A stretch of DNA of 17,535 nucleotides. Source: Pseudomonadota bacterium (GTDB lineage: Bacteria; Pseudomonadota; Alphaproteobacteria; Rhizobiales; Rhizobiaceae). The notes beneath the pieces are model-generated. The model was given only the letters and a program-made list of their open reading frames with translations, did not search any database and was not told where the DNA came from. Below, one piece after another: positions 7,063 through 14,210 of this stretch. The stretch is from positions 1-17,535 of the forward strand of contig JAEYTV010000449.1 of assembly GCA_023433855.1 (NCBI GenBank), in the 5' to 3' direction. The position numbers and the translations under genes are program-made. Within the stretch, counting starts at the first letter, position 1, and each line of letters begins with the position of its first letter.

Positions 7063-8583
7063 TCAAAGATTGCGCAGGAAGGAACGGATCTCGGGAGATT
7101 CGCTTGCACGGAGCGCCGCGGGCGTATCAAGTCCAAGGATATGCCCGTGCTGCATGAACATGATGCGGTCAGAAATCTCGAACGCGAAGCTCATCTCATG
7201 GGTCACGATGACCATTGTGATACCCTCTGCCGCAAGCGAACGAATGACGCTCAAAACCTCGTCGACCGTTTCGGGATCAAGCGCGGAGGTGGGTTCGTCG
7301 AATAGCACCACCTTCGGGTTCATCATCAGGGCGCGTGCGATTGCGACGCGCTGTTGTTGGCCCCCCGATAGCTGGTACGGATACTTGCCCGCATGGCTGG
7401 CCATGCCAACCTTATCGAGATTGGCGAGGGCGCGTTCGCGCATCTCAGCTTCTGCTGCCAGCTTGTGATAGCGCGGTGCCAGAAGCACATTGTCGAGAAC
7501 AGTGCGGTGGGTGAACAGGTTGAACGACTGGAACACCATGCCGATGTCACGCTGACGACGGTGGTCGTGCGTGCTGGTAACGCGTCCTGTAGCGTCGCGC
7601 TGGGCGGTGATGAACGGGGTGCCATCCAGAAGCACGCGACCTTCGTCGAGCGTCTCCAATCCATTCAGCAGGCGAATGAACGTGGTCTTGCCCGATCCTG
7701 ATCGGCCGATGATGGAAATCACCTCCCCTTGATGGACATCAAGACTGATGCCTTTCAGTACCTCCTGCCTCCCAAAGCTCTTGCGCAGGTTTTCCGCCTT
7801 CAGGGTTACAATTTCGGAAGGGGGCGTCGGACGGTGCGGCGGGATCGCTGTAGCTGCTGTACGCGGCGCTTTCGTGGTTGCTGCGGCGGTTGCGTTTGCC
7901 CGCTGGCCGAGACGGCGGATGTCGATCAGGCGCTCGAACAGTCGCAACGCTCCGTCGAACACGGTGACGATCAGGACGTAGAAGAATGCGACGACGAGCA
8001 GCGTTTCGAGTACCAGAAAATTCTGGGTGTAAAGTCGCTGACCCACGACCAGCAGTTCCGCAAGTGAGATCGCTGAGATGAGCGATGTCAGTTTGAAGAT
8101 GGTTATGAGCTGGTTCGACAATGCCGGCAGGGCGATACGAAGCGCCTGAGGAATGACAATCAGCCGCTGTATTCCGGTATATCGCAGCGCAAGGGCGCGT
8201 CCCGCCTCGATTTGCCCGGCGGGAACGCCGAGAAGTCCGCCGCGGTGAATTTCCGCCATATAGGCGGTTTCGCTCAGCACCAGAGAGATAAAGCCGACGA
8301 AGAACGGGTTGCCCAGATAGGGCCGTAGCGAAGGAATGACCTGCGGCAGCGAATAGATGAAGATGAGCAGTACCAGCAGCGGAACACTGCGGAACAGCCA
8401 GACGTAGGCGTTGGCGGGAAGCCGCAGGAACGGATTGCGTGATTGAACCGCGAGCGCGAGGCCAAAGCCAAGGACGGCTGCGACGCCCCAGCTGAGAATG
8501 CCGAGTTTGACGACCGTCCATGCAGCCTGCCAAAAATCGTAACGTGTCAGGAGGCCAAGTGTGTAGGACCAGTCGAACTGCAT
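7063..8583 (-). CDS. Polar amino-acid type ABC transporter, permease-ATPase fusion
   Basis: The 506-residue protein joins two subunits that are usually separate. Residues about 1-222 are a HisM/GlnP-type permease with several membrane helices and the EAA-loop motif [20 protein letters not shown] near 126-145. An Ala/Thr/Pro-rich linker spans roughly 228-258. The remainder is a GlnQ/HisP-type ATPase with Walker [10 protein letters not shown] (about 293), Q-loop VFQSFNLF (about 350), signature LSGGQQQR (about 405), Walker [13 protein letters not shown] (about 425) and H-loop VTHE (about 460). The fusion fixes one permease to one ATPase, so the active transporter is presumably a homodimer using the binding protein encoded upstream. 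The ATG at 8581-8583 has an AAAGGA site seven bases ahead; a GTG at 8607 would add eight residues without support. Confidence 0.95.
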   Translation of the reverse strand: MQFDWSYTLGLLTRYDFWQAAWTVVKLGILSWGVAAVLGFGLALAVQSRNPFLRLPANAYVWLFRSVPLLVLLIFIYSLPQVIPSLRPYLGNPFFVGFISLVLSETAYMAEIHRGGLLGVPAGQIEAGRALALRYTGIQRLIVIPQALRIALPALSNQLITIFKLTSLISAISLAELLVVGQRLYTQNFLVLETLLVVAFFYVLIVTVFDGALRLFERLIDIRRLGQRANATAAATTKAPRTAATAIPPHRPTPPSEIVTLKAENLRKSFGRQEVLKGISLDVHQGEVISIIGRSGSGKTTFIRLLNGLETLDEGRVLLDGTPFITAQRDATGRVTSTHDHRRQRDIGMVFQSFNLFTHRTVLDNVLLAPRYHKLAAEAEMRERALANLDKVGMASHAGKYPYQLSGGQQQRVAIARALMMNPKVVLFDEPTSALDPETVDEVLSVIRSLAAEGITMVIVTHEMSFAFEISDRIMFMQHGHILGLDTPAALRASESPEIRSFLRNL

Positions 8584-8618
8584 GGCAGATCCTTTAGCTG
8601 AGAGCACCGAATAGATTT

Positions 8619-8644
8619 GCCCGGGCGCGGTAAGACGCCCGGGC
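8619..8644 (-). promoter_or_regulatory. Hairpin between binding-protein and permease-ATPase genes
   Basis: GCCCGGGCG (8619-8627) and CGCCCGGGC (8636-8644) form a perfect nine-pair stem with an eight-base loop. It begins eight bases after the binding-protein stop codon. The following bases on the transcript (AAATCTATT) are not a U-run, so it more likely stabilises the upstream message or causes partial termination, giving more binding protein than transporter. Confidence 0.6.
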
Positions 8645-8651
8645 GTGGAGA

Positions 8652-9473
8652 TTACTGGCCGAGGCCGCTGATCTCGGCGATTTCTTCGTCGGTCACGGGA
8701 GCCATGCCGTACTGCTCGCGCAGCTTCTCAAACGTCCCGTCGGCGCGGATTTCGCCGAATGCACGGGCGACCGATTCAAAGAGTTCAGTCTTGTCCGGCT
8801 GGACAGCGAATCCGACCAGAACCGGGAACAGTACTTCGCTCGAGGTAACCTCGAACTCTCCCCCCTGGCGTCCGACCACTTCCGCGGCAACCACGTTGTC
8901 GAGGAACTGCGCCGTCACGGCTCCCGCGCGCATGGCTTGGGTTGCCTGGGCGTCCGTGTCGAATTCGCGGACTTCGATGGTCTTGCCGCCGCATTCCGCT
9001 GCTGCAAACTCGGCGAGCTTCGGGGTCCAGGAAGCACCGCGGATGGACGACACGCTCTTGCCGCACAACTCGGCGATGGATGTCGGCTTGCTCTCCTGGG
9101 AGCTCAGCACGAGTATCGAGGAGCCTGCTTTGGTGTAGGGAAGGAACGAAAGAACCCGCTGACGCTCCTCGGTGACATAGAGCGCCGACGCGATGACGTC
9201 GAAATGACCGGCGCGGATGCCCGTGATGAGAGCCGCGAAGCGGGTATCGATGAACTTGGGGTCGAGCTTCATTCGCTCGGCGATGGCCTTCATCACATCC
9301 ACGTCGAAGCCGGCCGGCTTGCCTTGGTCCATATACACAAACGGCGGATAGGTGAGATCCGAGCCGATAGAAAGCTTGCCTTGTTCAACAAATTCGGTGG
9401 CCATGGCCGCCGGGCTTGCGATCAAAATGCAACCTAAACCGATGCTGCGAAGCATGTTCTGTATTTTTTTCAC
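8652..9473 (-). CDS. ABC transporter substrate-binding protein, polar amino-acid (family 3)
   Basis: This 273-residue periplasmic protein begins with a signal peptide ([20 protein letters not shown], probable cleavage after AMA near residue 26). The mature part starts with [20 protein letters not shown] and [13 protein letters not shown], the standard start of family-3 solute-binding proteins that bind polar amino acids and similar zwitterions. It continues with [20 protein letters not shown] and ends in an [13 protein letters not shown] helix. The start is a GTG at 9471-9473, supported by an AGAAGGA site five bases upstream; the next ATG is six codons in and would cut the charged part of the signal. 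Binding proteins of this family include the ectoine protein EhuB, so an ectoine-like ligand is conceivable, but family membership alone cannot say. It is the first gene of the operon. Confidence 0.94.
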   Translation of the reverse strand: MKKIQNMLRSIGLGCILIASPAAMATEFVEQGKLSIGSDLTYPPFVYMDQGKPAGFDVDVMKAIAERMKLDPKFIDTRFAALITGIRAGHFDVIASALYVTEERQRVLSFLPYTKAGSSILVLSSQESKPTSIAELCGKSVSSIRGASWTPKLAEFAAAECGGKTIEVREFDTDAQATQAMRAGAVTAQFLDNVVAAEVVGRQGGEFEVTSSEVLFPVLVGFAVQPDKTELFESVARAFGEIRADGTFEKLREQYGMAPVTDEEIAEISGLGQ

Positions 9474-9508
9474 GACTGTCCTTCTCGTTCGGGCAATGTC
9501 ACGCGATA

Positions 9509-9532
9509 ATTGTTGAGCAATGTTATTGTTGA
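9509..9532. promoter_or_regulatory. Candidate GntR operator pair overlapping the -10 box
   Basis: ATTGTTGA occurs twice as a direct repeat with a 16-base period (9509-9516 and 9525-9532). The first copy is part of the near-palindrome TTGTTGAGCAA (9510-9520). The second covers the -10 box of the operon promoter. Sites of the form TTGT-N3-ACAA are typical of FCD-type GntR regulators, and such a regulator is encoded in the operon. Confidence 0.5.
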
Positions 9533-9553
9533 CTCACATGCCGAGCCTGTCAA
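9525..9553 (-). promoter_or_regulatory. Sigma-70-like promoter of the ABC/EctC operon
   Basis: On the minus strand a perfect -35 box TTGACA (9548-9553) lies 17 bases from a -10-like AACAAT (9525-9530). It is 52 bases from the GTG start of the binding-protein gene. The -10 box falls inside one of the TTGTTGA repeats, which fits repression by a protein bound there. Confidence 0.55.
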
Positions 9554-9657
9554 CTCCCTCGGCAGCGCGTCGCATCATCGGTAACCGCGGCTAATGTGCT
9601 GAAACTTTGTGCATATATGGCCGATTCAGGTGAGACCGCAGCCGGAGGCGCCTCCGT

Positions 9658-9669
9658 ATTGTTGAACAA
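9658..9669. promoter_or_regulatory. Third, palindromic copy of the candidate operator
   Basis: A TTGTTGAACAA palindrome (9659-9669) repeats the ATTGTTGA core of the promoter-proximal sites about 140 bases further upstream. This is the best-matching copy (TTGT-TGA-ACAA) and could allow looping between operators. Confidence 0.45.
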
Positions 9670-9864
9670 CTAGGCGGCAGCGGCGTTTCTTGGCTATGTG
9701 TTGCGCAACTCCGGATACATCAGGGTGCTAAGATTACTGCAATTTTTGTCGAACCAGCACAATGCGGCCACTTGCCTCCCTTGAGCGGTACTGCTCTGAA
9801 AAGCCCTAAGGCCGACTTGGAGAGCTAGTCTGCGTGCCTCGCTTCAGCGAAGAGGAGGAGCAGT
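9670..9864. other. Non-coding stretch upstream of the operon
   Basis: No convincing gene on either strand. The sequence separates the operator region from a decayed recombinase remnant, and I see no repeats or structured elements of note in it. Confidence 0.4.
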
Positions 9865-10005
9865 CGACGACTATGCCTTTCCAGTCGCGTTGACCACACC
9901 GATCATCTCAGCGCGCGGCAGTACGCCCGACTGGTCGATGAGTGGGTGATGGCGACTGGGCTTCGTCACGAGGATTACGGCACGCATTCCCTGACTGAGA
10001 TCTGA
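9865..10005 (+). pseudogene. Tyrosine recombinase (phage-type integrase) C-terminal remnant
   Basis: The plus strand encodes SRVDHTDHLSARQYARLVDE followed by WVMATGLRHEDYGTHSL, then stops at 10003-10005. This matches the short tyrosine-recombinase family in which HLSxRQYARLVDEWV and YGTHSLRRTKA lead into the second half of the catalytic domain; the HxxR motif should begin at the THSL. Here THSL is followed by TEI and a stop, so the catalytic Arg, the LGH motif and the Tyr are lost. Upstream, DDYAFP fits the preceding segment only if one base is added near 9881, which implies a frameshift. The remnant is inactive, but it records past insertion of a mobile element in this zone. Confidence 0.7.
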
Positions 10006-10339
10006 AAGGGATGACCCTGCACCCGTGGGGGCCGCCCGTTTGCCCGGAAAATTCCTCGCCAAGAGTTCATCTGCTTCGCGCCCCCATTTCGGCCGTTCTC
10101 TATTGTCGGCGCACCGTCCCGCAGTTGCCAGTCGGCAATGCCGCCAGTTCGCGTATTGAATGAAAGTGGAGAGAGACTGACGGGTTCGGGCGCCGACAAC
10201 AGCACCTGTGCGGCGGGAAAGCTGTTACTGAACGGGATCGGCTACTGAACGGCATCGTAAAATGACTGCCGGCCATATCGGCCGCGCAGCCATTGCGTCA
10301 TGAATCACCAGGTTCTCGGTGAGGGACAACTATCACAGC
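10006..10339. other. Non-coding stretch with a short tandem-like repeat
   Basis: No gene is recognisable here. It contains a direct repeat of TACTGAACGG-N-ATCG (10226-10240 and 10243-10257, one mismatch, 17-base period) and otherwise nothing I can assign. It lies between the recombinase remnant and the tail fused to the SulP gene, so it is probably debris. Confidence 0.35.
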
Positions 10340-11348
10340 TCAGAATGCCATCCGGATACCGCTCTGGACATCGACAGTAAGCGAGCCGCTTGAGCTGTAG
10401 CCAACTTCCGTCCTTGCCGAGAATTACGATCAGGAACAACAGGAAAGCACCCGCGACGAACGTTGAAAGCCGTCCTCGACCCCCCGACGTTACGTTGATA
10501 ACCGATTGTCCGATCATGGCGCATCCGCCCATGCCGCCGATCAGTGCCGAGGCGATATTCCCCGCGCCCTGTCCAACGCATTCCTGACTCTTGTTGCTGG
10601 GCGTATCCGTCATGTCGTCGACGATTTGCGCTGTAAGCAGCGATTCGAGCAGGCCGACGGCGGCGAGCGTCACTGAGTATGGGAAGATGATCTGCAGCGT
10701 CTCCCAGGTCAACTGAACCTGCGGAAGCGTCAGGAATGGGATCGAAGACGGAAGTTCGCCGAGGTCGTCGACGGTGCGTAGGTCCATGCCAAACCACCAC
10801 GCCATGGCCGTGAGGACCGCGATGGCCACGAGCGGCGATGGAATAGCCTTAGTCACGTATGGAAAGAGGTAGATGATGGCGAGGCCGCCAGCGATCATCA
10901 CGTAGGTGAGCGTCGGGACCCCTATGAGTTCGGGCAACTGGGCCATGAAGATCAGGATCGCAAGGGCGTTGACGAAGCCCGTGATGACAGAGCGGGAGAC
11001 GAAGCGCATCACGCGGCCGAGCCTCAGCCATCCCGCGACGATCTGGATGACACCCATCAAGATGGTGGCGGCGAACAGATACTGAAGACCGTGCTCCTTG
11101 ACCAACGAGATCATGACGACAGCGGTCGCGGCCGTCGCAGCAGAGATCATGCCCGGCCGACCGCCCACAAAGGCGGCCACGCACGCGATTGCGAAGGAGG
11201 CGTACAGGCCGACCTTGGGATCGACACCCGCAATCACCGAGAAGCCTATCGCTTTTGGGATAAGCGCGAGAGCGACGACGATACCCGAAAGCACGTCGCC
11301 ACGGATGTTGGAGAACCACTCCTGACGGTAGTTTGAAAGAGTTCGCAT
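10305..11348 (-). pseudogene. SulP family anion transporter, 3'-truncated
   Basis: From an ATG at 11346-11348 the product reads like a SulP (SLC26-type) transporter of the sulfate/bicarbonate group: [20 protein letters not shown], then [30 protein letters not shown], and [20 protein letters not shown] leading to [20 protein letters not shown]. About ten hydrophobic segments are visible. Homology ends at FLIVILGK (about residue 310); the last 37 residues (rich in Cys, Arg and Pro) are out of character. Family members run to roughly 490 residues or more and contain three or four further helices, often with a STAS domain. The gene is therefore truncated by a junction near 10415-10425 and probably inactive. 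No good ribosome-binding site precedes the start. No partner such as a carbonic anhydrase is nearby. Confidence 0.8.
10340..10414 (-). pseudogene. Possible C-terminal tail of an outer-membrane beta-barrel/autotransporter protein
   Basis: In a frame different from the SulP gene the minus strand reads [21 protein letters not shown] and then a TGA at 10340. Alternating polar/hydrophobic strands ending in a terminal Phe are the signature of barrel proteins recognised by the BAM machinery, and a GYSSSGxL segment is familiar from rhizobial autotransporter tails. Only some 25 codons remain. They begin where SulP homology ends, so this seems to be a foreign 3' end joined to the transporter gene. Confidence 0.4.
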
Positions 11349-12080
11349 GGGAGATTTTTCACAGTTGAGGCAACGGGCCGAGTGAAACTCGGTCCTCGAA
11401 AACGGAATAGGTTGCGTTGCTGTGTTGCCGATCAGAAATCTTTCATATCCACGGTATGATGAGTGATCCGGAGAGCTTAATCCTCACAACGTCCGACTCC
11501 GACAATTGGGATAAGCAGAGCCGATACTTGGCGGCTAAGCTTTGACGTATTTCGTCGAGCACCCCGTTTTCATATTCGGGTACGGTCTGCGACCATCCCT
11601 TGCTGCGAGGCTAATGAAGCTGGCTCGTAAGGACATCGCCTCAGGGAACGTCGACGTCGACTACGCCACACTTGAAAAGGTCGTACAGGACGACAAATCG
11701 CTCCCGACGATGTACTTATCTAAGTTAATAGATTTGTCTTGGCTGGGGACCACTTCTATCGAGTCCATACCGGACACATAGGTTACGGTTCTATTCCCTA
11801 GACATAGGTAACACGGTCGGACCGAACGGATTCGGCAAGGTCCGAGCCTGCATCTCGTCATCAAAGTATCCCAGATCATGGTCCATAAGCTTGCAGGCCA
11901 GAACGGTTTTCAACCTGTTTGATGCCACTGTCTGTCGGGCGAAATCAGGCTCAGATTGATCTTCTTTCGCTTATAGCAGACGCAGGTCGCATGTGGTGAC
12001 GGTCTGGTCGTGGAAAGGGTAAATCGAGCTCCGGCAAGCCGCGATAGCGGCAGGGGGGACTCGTGGCGTTCGGCCGGCCG
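11349..12080. other. Gene-poor stretch with a possible insertion-sequence end
   Basis: I can name no gene here. A 79-codon frame from a TTG (11542-11781, plus) follows an in-frame stop and lacks a ribosome-binding site. At 11771-11817 two related motifs follow each other: ACACATAGGTTACGG and AGACATAGGTAACACGG. Read on the minus strand they are GTTACCTATGTCT-like direct repeats of the kind I associate with transposase-binding ends of IS481- or IS21-type elements. No transposase gene remains. Confidence 0.35.
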
Positions 12081-12266
12081 CTATGCCGAGGGCCGGTGCA
12101 GATGCTCGATGTTGAACTCCTCGACGAAGCCAAGCCACAAGCCGTTGCACGGCGAATGGTTGTAGGCCGCTCCGGTTTCGAAGAATGGTCGCCCGAAAGG
12201 ATCATGGAGATAACGAACCATCGCGGCATGTCCCTGCGCAATGAATCCAAGGATAACGATTGCCAT
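12081..12266 (-). CDS. Small hypothetical protein, possibly exported
   Basis: A 61-codon minus-strand frame from an ATG at 12264-12266 reads MAIVILGFIAQGHAAMVRYL, then DPFGRPFFETGAAYNHSPCN and a C-terminus GFVEEFNIEHLHRPSA. The first 15 residues resemble a short signal peptide, and the rest has ordinary globular composition with Trp, Cys and aromatic residues, which is more protein-like than its shadows. Against it, the ribosome-binding site (AGCAGG touching the ATG) is poor, and the frame is also open upstream without a stop. It begins about 80 bases beyond the DctM stop, past a hairpin. I do not recognise a family. Confidence 0.35.
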   Translation of the reverse strand: MAIVILGFIAQGHAAMVRYLHDPFGRPFFETGAAYNHSPCNGLWLGFVEEFNIEHLHRPSA

Positions 12267-12299
12267 CCTGCTCGCGAGGAACCCCGTGCGGAGTTTCTC

Positions 12300-12319
12300 C
12301 CGCCGGATTGATCCGGCGG
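12300..12319 (-). terminator. Hairpin after the TRAP operon
   Basis: CCGCCGGA (12300-12307) and TCCGGCGG (12312-12319) pair perfectly across a four-base loop, 28 bases beyond the DctM stop codon. The transcript continues GAGAAACTCC, so there is no U-run. It is the likely end of the TRAP transcript, by a factor-dependent route or as a 3'-protecting structure. Confidence 0.45.
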
Positions 12320-12346
12320 TCTCAAGGCCGCGCTGCTTCCTGCCTG

Positions 12347-13642
12347 CTACTTCATGGTCATCGGAAGAAAAAGAATGATGGCCGGGAAGATCACCAGAAG
12401 AGCCAGCCGGATCAGGTCGGCGACGATGAACGGCCCGATGCCGCGGAAAATGGTGATCAGGCTTATGTCCTTGGCGATCGAATTGATGACGAACATGTTG
12501 ATGCCGACGGGCGGAGTGATCATGCCTAGCTGGCAGGATGTCACGATGATCACTCCGAACCACACGGGATCGAAACCGAGGTGGATGATCACCGGAAAGA
12601 CGATCGGCACCATCAGCACGATCATCGCCATCTCGTCCATCAAGGCGCCGGCCACGAAGAACAGGGCAAGAATGAGGGTTAGCGTTCCATAGGCACCGAG
12701 GTCGAGCGAGATAAGCAGGGCCGTCAGCTTCTGCGGCGACTGGGTGATCGCCAGGAAATATCCAAACAGCATCGCGCCAATCAAAACCGTATAGAGAACA
12801 ACGGACGTGCGCAGGGCCTCTACAAGGCTGTCCATGATCCGCCGGTAGTTGAGCCGACCGCGTGCAATGCCGATGACCATCGTCAGGAATGCGCCGACGG
12901 CGGCAGCTTCGGTCGGCGTCGCGATACCGAGATAGATGACGCCGATCACCGCGATGAACAACAGCAGTACCGCCCAGACGTCACGAAGCGACTCGACAGC
13001 CTCGGCGAGATCAAAGTCCCGGCCGGCGGGCAGCTTCTTGGCATGGGCGAGGCGGACGGTCGCCATGTACATCAAGGTCGCCATGAGTCCGGGTATGATC
13101 CCGGCAATGAACAACTGCCCGACGTCGGTCTCGGTAAGGTAGCCATAGATGACCATGACCACGGAGGGTGGGATCAGGATACCCAGTGTGCCCCCCGCTG
13201 CGATGACGCCGGTCGACGTGGAGTCATGATATCCGGCCTTGCGCATCTCGGGCAAGGTGACCCGCGTCATCGTTGCAGCCGTTGCCACCGAACTGCCGCA
13301 GATCGCGGCGAAACCGGCGCACGCCGCAATAGTGGACAGAGCAAGCCCCCCCTTGAAGGAGCCCAGCCATGCGTTGCCGGTGCGAAACAGTTCCTTCGAC
13401 ATGCCCGAATTGGTGGCAAAAGCCCCCATCAGGATAAAAAACGGCACCAGCGTCAGGTTGAAGTCTGTGATAACCCGGAAAGGTGACGTCGTGAGCAGAT
13501 TGAGCGCCGGCGTCAACCCGCGGACCGCGGCAAACCCGAACACCCCCACCAATCCCATGGCGATGCCGATAGGCACCCTCAGGCCCATGAGCACGAACAT
13601 CGCGACGAAACCGAGTATGGCGATCCAGTCGGTAAGTAGCAT
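12347..13642 (-). CDS. dctM: TRAP transporter large permease subunit (DctM family)
   Basis: The 431-residue length is exactly that of DctM subunits. About twelve hydrophobic segments are visible, with family signatures VPFFILMGAFATNSGMSKEL near residue 60, FAAICGSSVATAATMTRVTL near 105, GILIPPSVVMVIYG near 145, ATPTEAAAVGAFLTM near 240 and LGMITPPVGINMFVI near 370. This subunit carries the substrate and sodium across the inner membrane together with DctQ. The ATG at 13640-13642 overlaps the DctQ stop (TGATG), which implies translational coupling; extending the frame upstream would only read through dctQ in a wrong frame. The overall order is binding protein, binding protein, DctQ, DctM. Confidence 0.96.
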   Translation of the reverse strand: MLLTDWIAILGFVAMFVLMGLRVPIGIAMGLVGVFGFAAVRGLTPALNLLTTSPFRVITDFNLTLVPFFILMGAFATNSGMSKELFRTGNAWLGSFKGGLALSTIAACAGFAAICGSSVATAATMTRVTLPEMRKAGYHDSTSTGVIAAGGTLGILIPPSVVMVIYGYLTETDVGQLFIAGIIPGLMATLMYMATVRLAHAKKLPAGRDFDLAEAVESLRDVWAVLLLFIAVIGVIYLGIATPTEAAAVGAFLTMVIGIARGRLNYRRIMDSLVEALRTSVVLYTVLIGAMLFGYFLAITQSPQKLTALLISLDLGAYGTLTLILALFFVAGALMDEMAMIVLMVPIVFPVIIHLGFDPVWFGVIIVTSCQLGMITPPVGINMFVINSIAKDISLITIFRGIGPFIVADLIRLALLVIFPAIILFLPMTMK

Positions 13643-14139
13643 CAGATTTGGCTTTCGATCTCGTGTGGGCGCGGTGCGTTGAACAGGAGCGTGAGGGCGA
13701 AGCCCATCGTAACGACGCTGATCGCGCACCCGAGCCAGATCAGGCCGAGCACCGGCCAAACCGGAAGCATCAGGTCAAAGGTGCTTTCGTTGCTGCGATA
13801 AGCCCCAGTGAAGCGGGAATAGGTCATGATGGTCAGCAGAGCCGTGAAGAAGAAGGTTGCCGACCAGGCGAAGAAATCGATGATCCGTTGCCACCTGCGG
13901 GAGACGACCTCCCACAGAAGATCCACCGCAATATGTCCGCCCCGATAACCGATGGAAGCAAATCCCCACATGATGCAGGCCCCGACAAGCAGGCGAGATA
14001 GATCAAACGCGTCGGGTATCGGCCAGGAAAAGAGGTAGCGGCTCACCGTTGAAGCTACGATGAGCAGGGTACACAGGCCGAGCAGAAAGCCGGCAACCGT
14101 GTCGACGGCTCCGCAGAAACGTTCCAGATAGCGGTTCAT
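13642..14139 (-). CDS. dctQ: TRAP transporter small permease subunit (DctQ family)
   Basis: The 165-residue protein has four hydrophobic helices: VAGFLLGLCTLLIVASTVSR, LLVGACIMWGFASIGYRGGH, IDFFAWSATFFFTALLTIMT and VLGLIWLGCAISVVTMGFAL. The RGGHIAVDLLWE segment after helix 2 is characteristic of the DctQ family. It forms the membrane complex with DctM. I chose the ATG at 14137-14139 because GGAG lies six bases before it and the product then has the family length; the open frame continues upstream but is unrelated in content. Its stop overlaps the start of dctM. A perfect hairpin lies between it and the preceding binding-protein gene. Confidence 0.94.
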   Translation of the reverse strand: MNRYLERFCGAVDTVAGFLLGLCTLLIVASTVSRYLFSWPIPDAFDLSRLLVGACIMWGFASIGYRGGHIAVDLLWEVVSRRWQRIIDFFAWSATFFFTALLTIMTYSRFTGAYRSNESTFDLMLPVWPVLGLIWLGCAISVVTMGFALTLLFNAPRPHEIESQI

Positions 14140-14170
14140 CCCATGCTCCGGCAGCAGGAGTGACAGAGAT

Positions 14171-14197
14171 GCTGCGTGATCCTTCCGATCACGCAGC
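14171..14197 (-). promoter_or_regulatory. Hairpin between dctP and dctQ
   Basis: GCTGCGTGATC (14171-14181) and GATCACGCAGC (14187-14197) form a perfect eleven-pair stem with a five-base loop, 13 bases after the binding-protein stop. ATCTCTGT follows in the transcript, with no U-run. It probably protects the binding-protein message or partly terminates, so that permease subunits are made in smaller amounts. Confidence 0.65.
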
Positions 14198-14210
14198 TTG
14201 ATGTGCAAGG

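Noticed and set aside
7064..7066. TTG start for the amidase overlapping the ABC stop codon
   Set aside because: No ribosome-binding site precedes it; the ATG eight codons later is the more conventional start, though overlap cannot be excluded.
5325..9473. Labelling the operon as an ectoine-uptake (ehu) and utilisation (eut/doe) locus
   Set aside because: The characteristic ectoine hydrolase and deacetylase (EutD/EutE or DoeA/DoeB) are absent, the permease is fused to the ATPase, and there is no MocR-type EnuR regulator. Only the EctC homologue points to ectoine.
11542..11781. 79-codon plus-strand frame beginning with TTG
   Set aside because: An in-frame stop lies two codons before it, there is no ribosome-binding site, and I recognise no family. 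It could be a fragment, but I cannot support it as a gene.
12081..12563. 160-codon minus-strand frame as a single gene
   Set aside because: Its upper half is a wrong-frame reading of the dctM 3' end; only the last 61 codons, past dctM, are worth considering.
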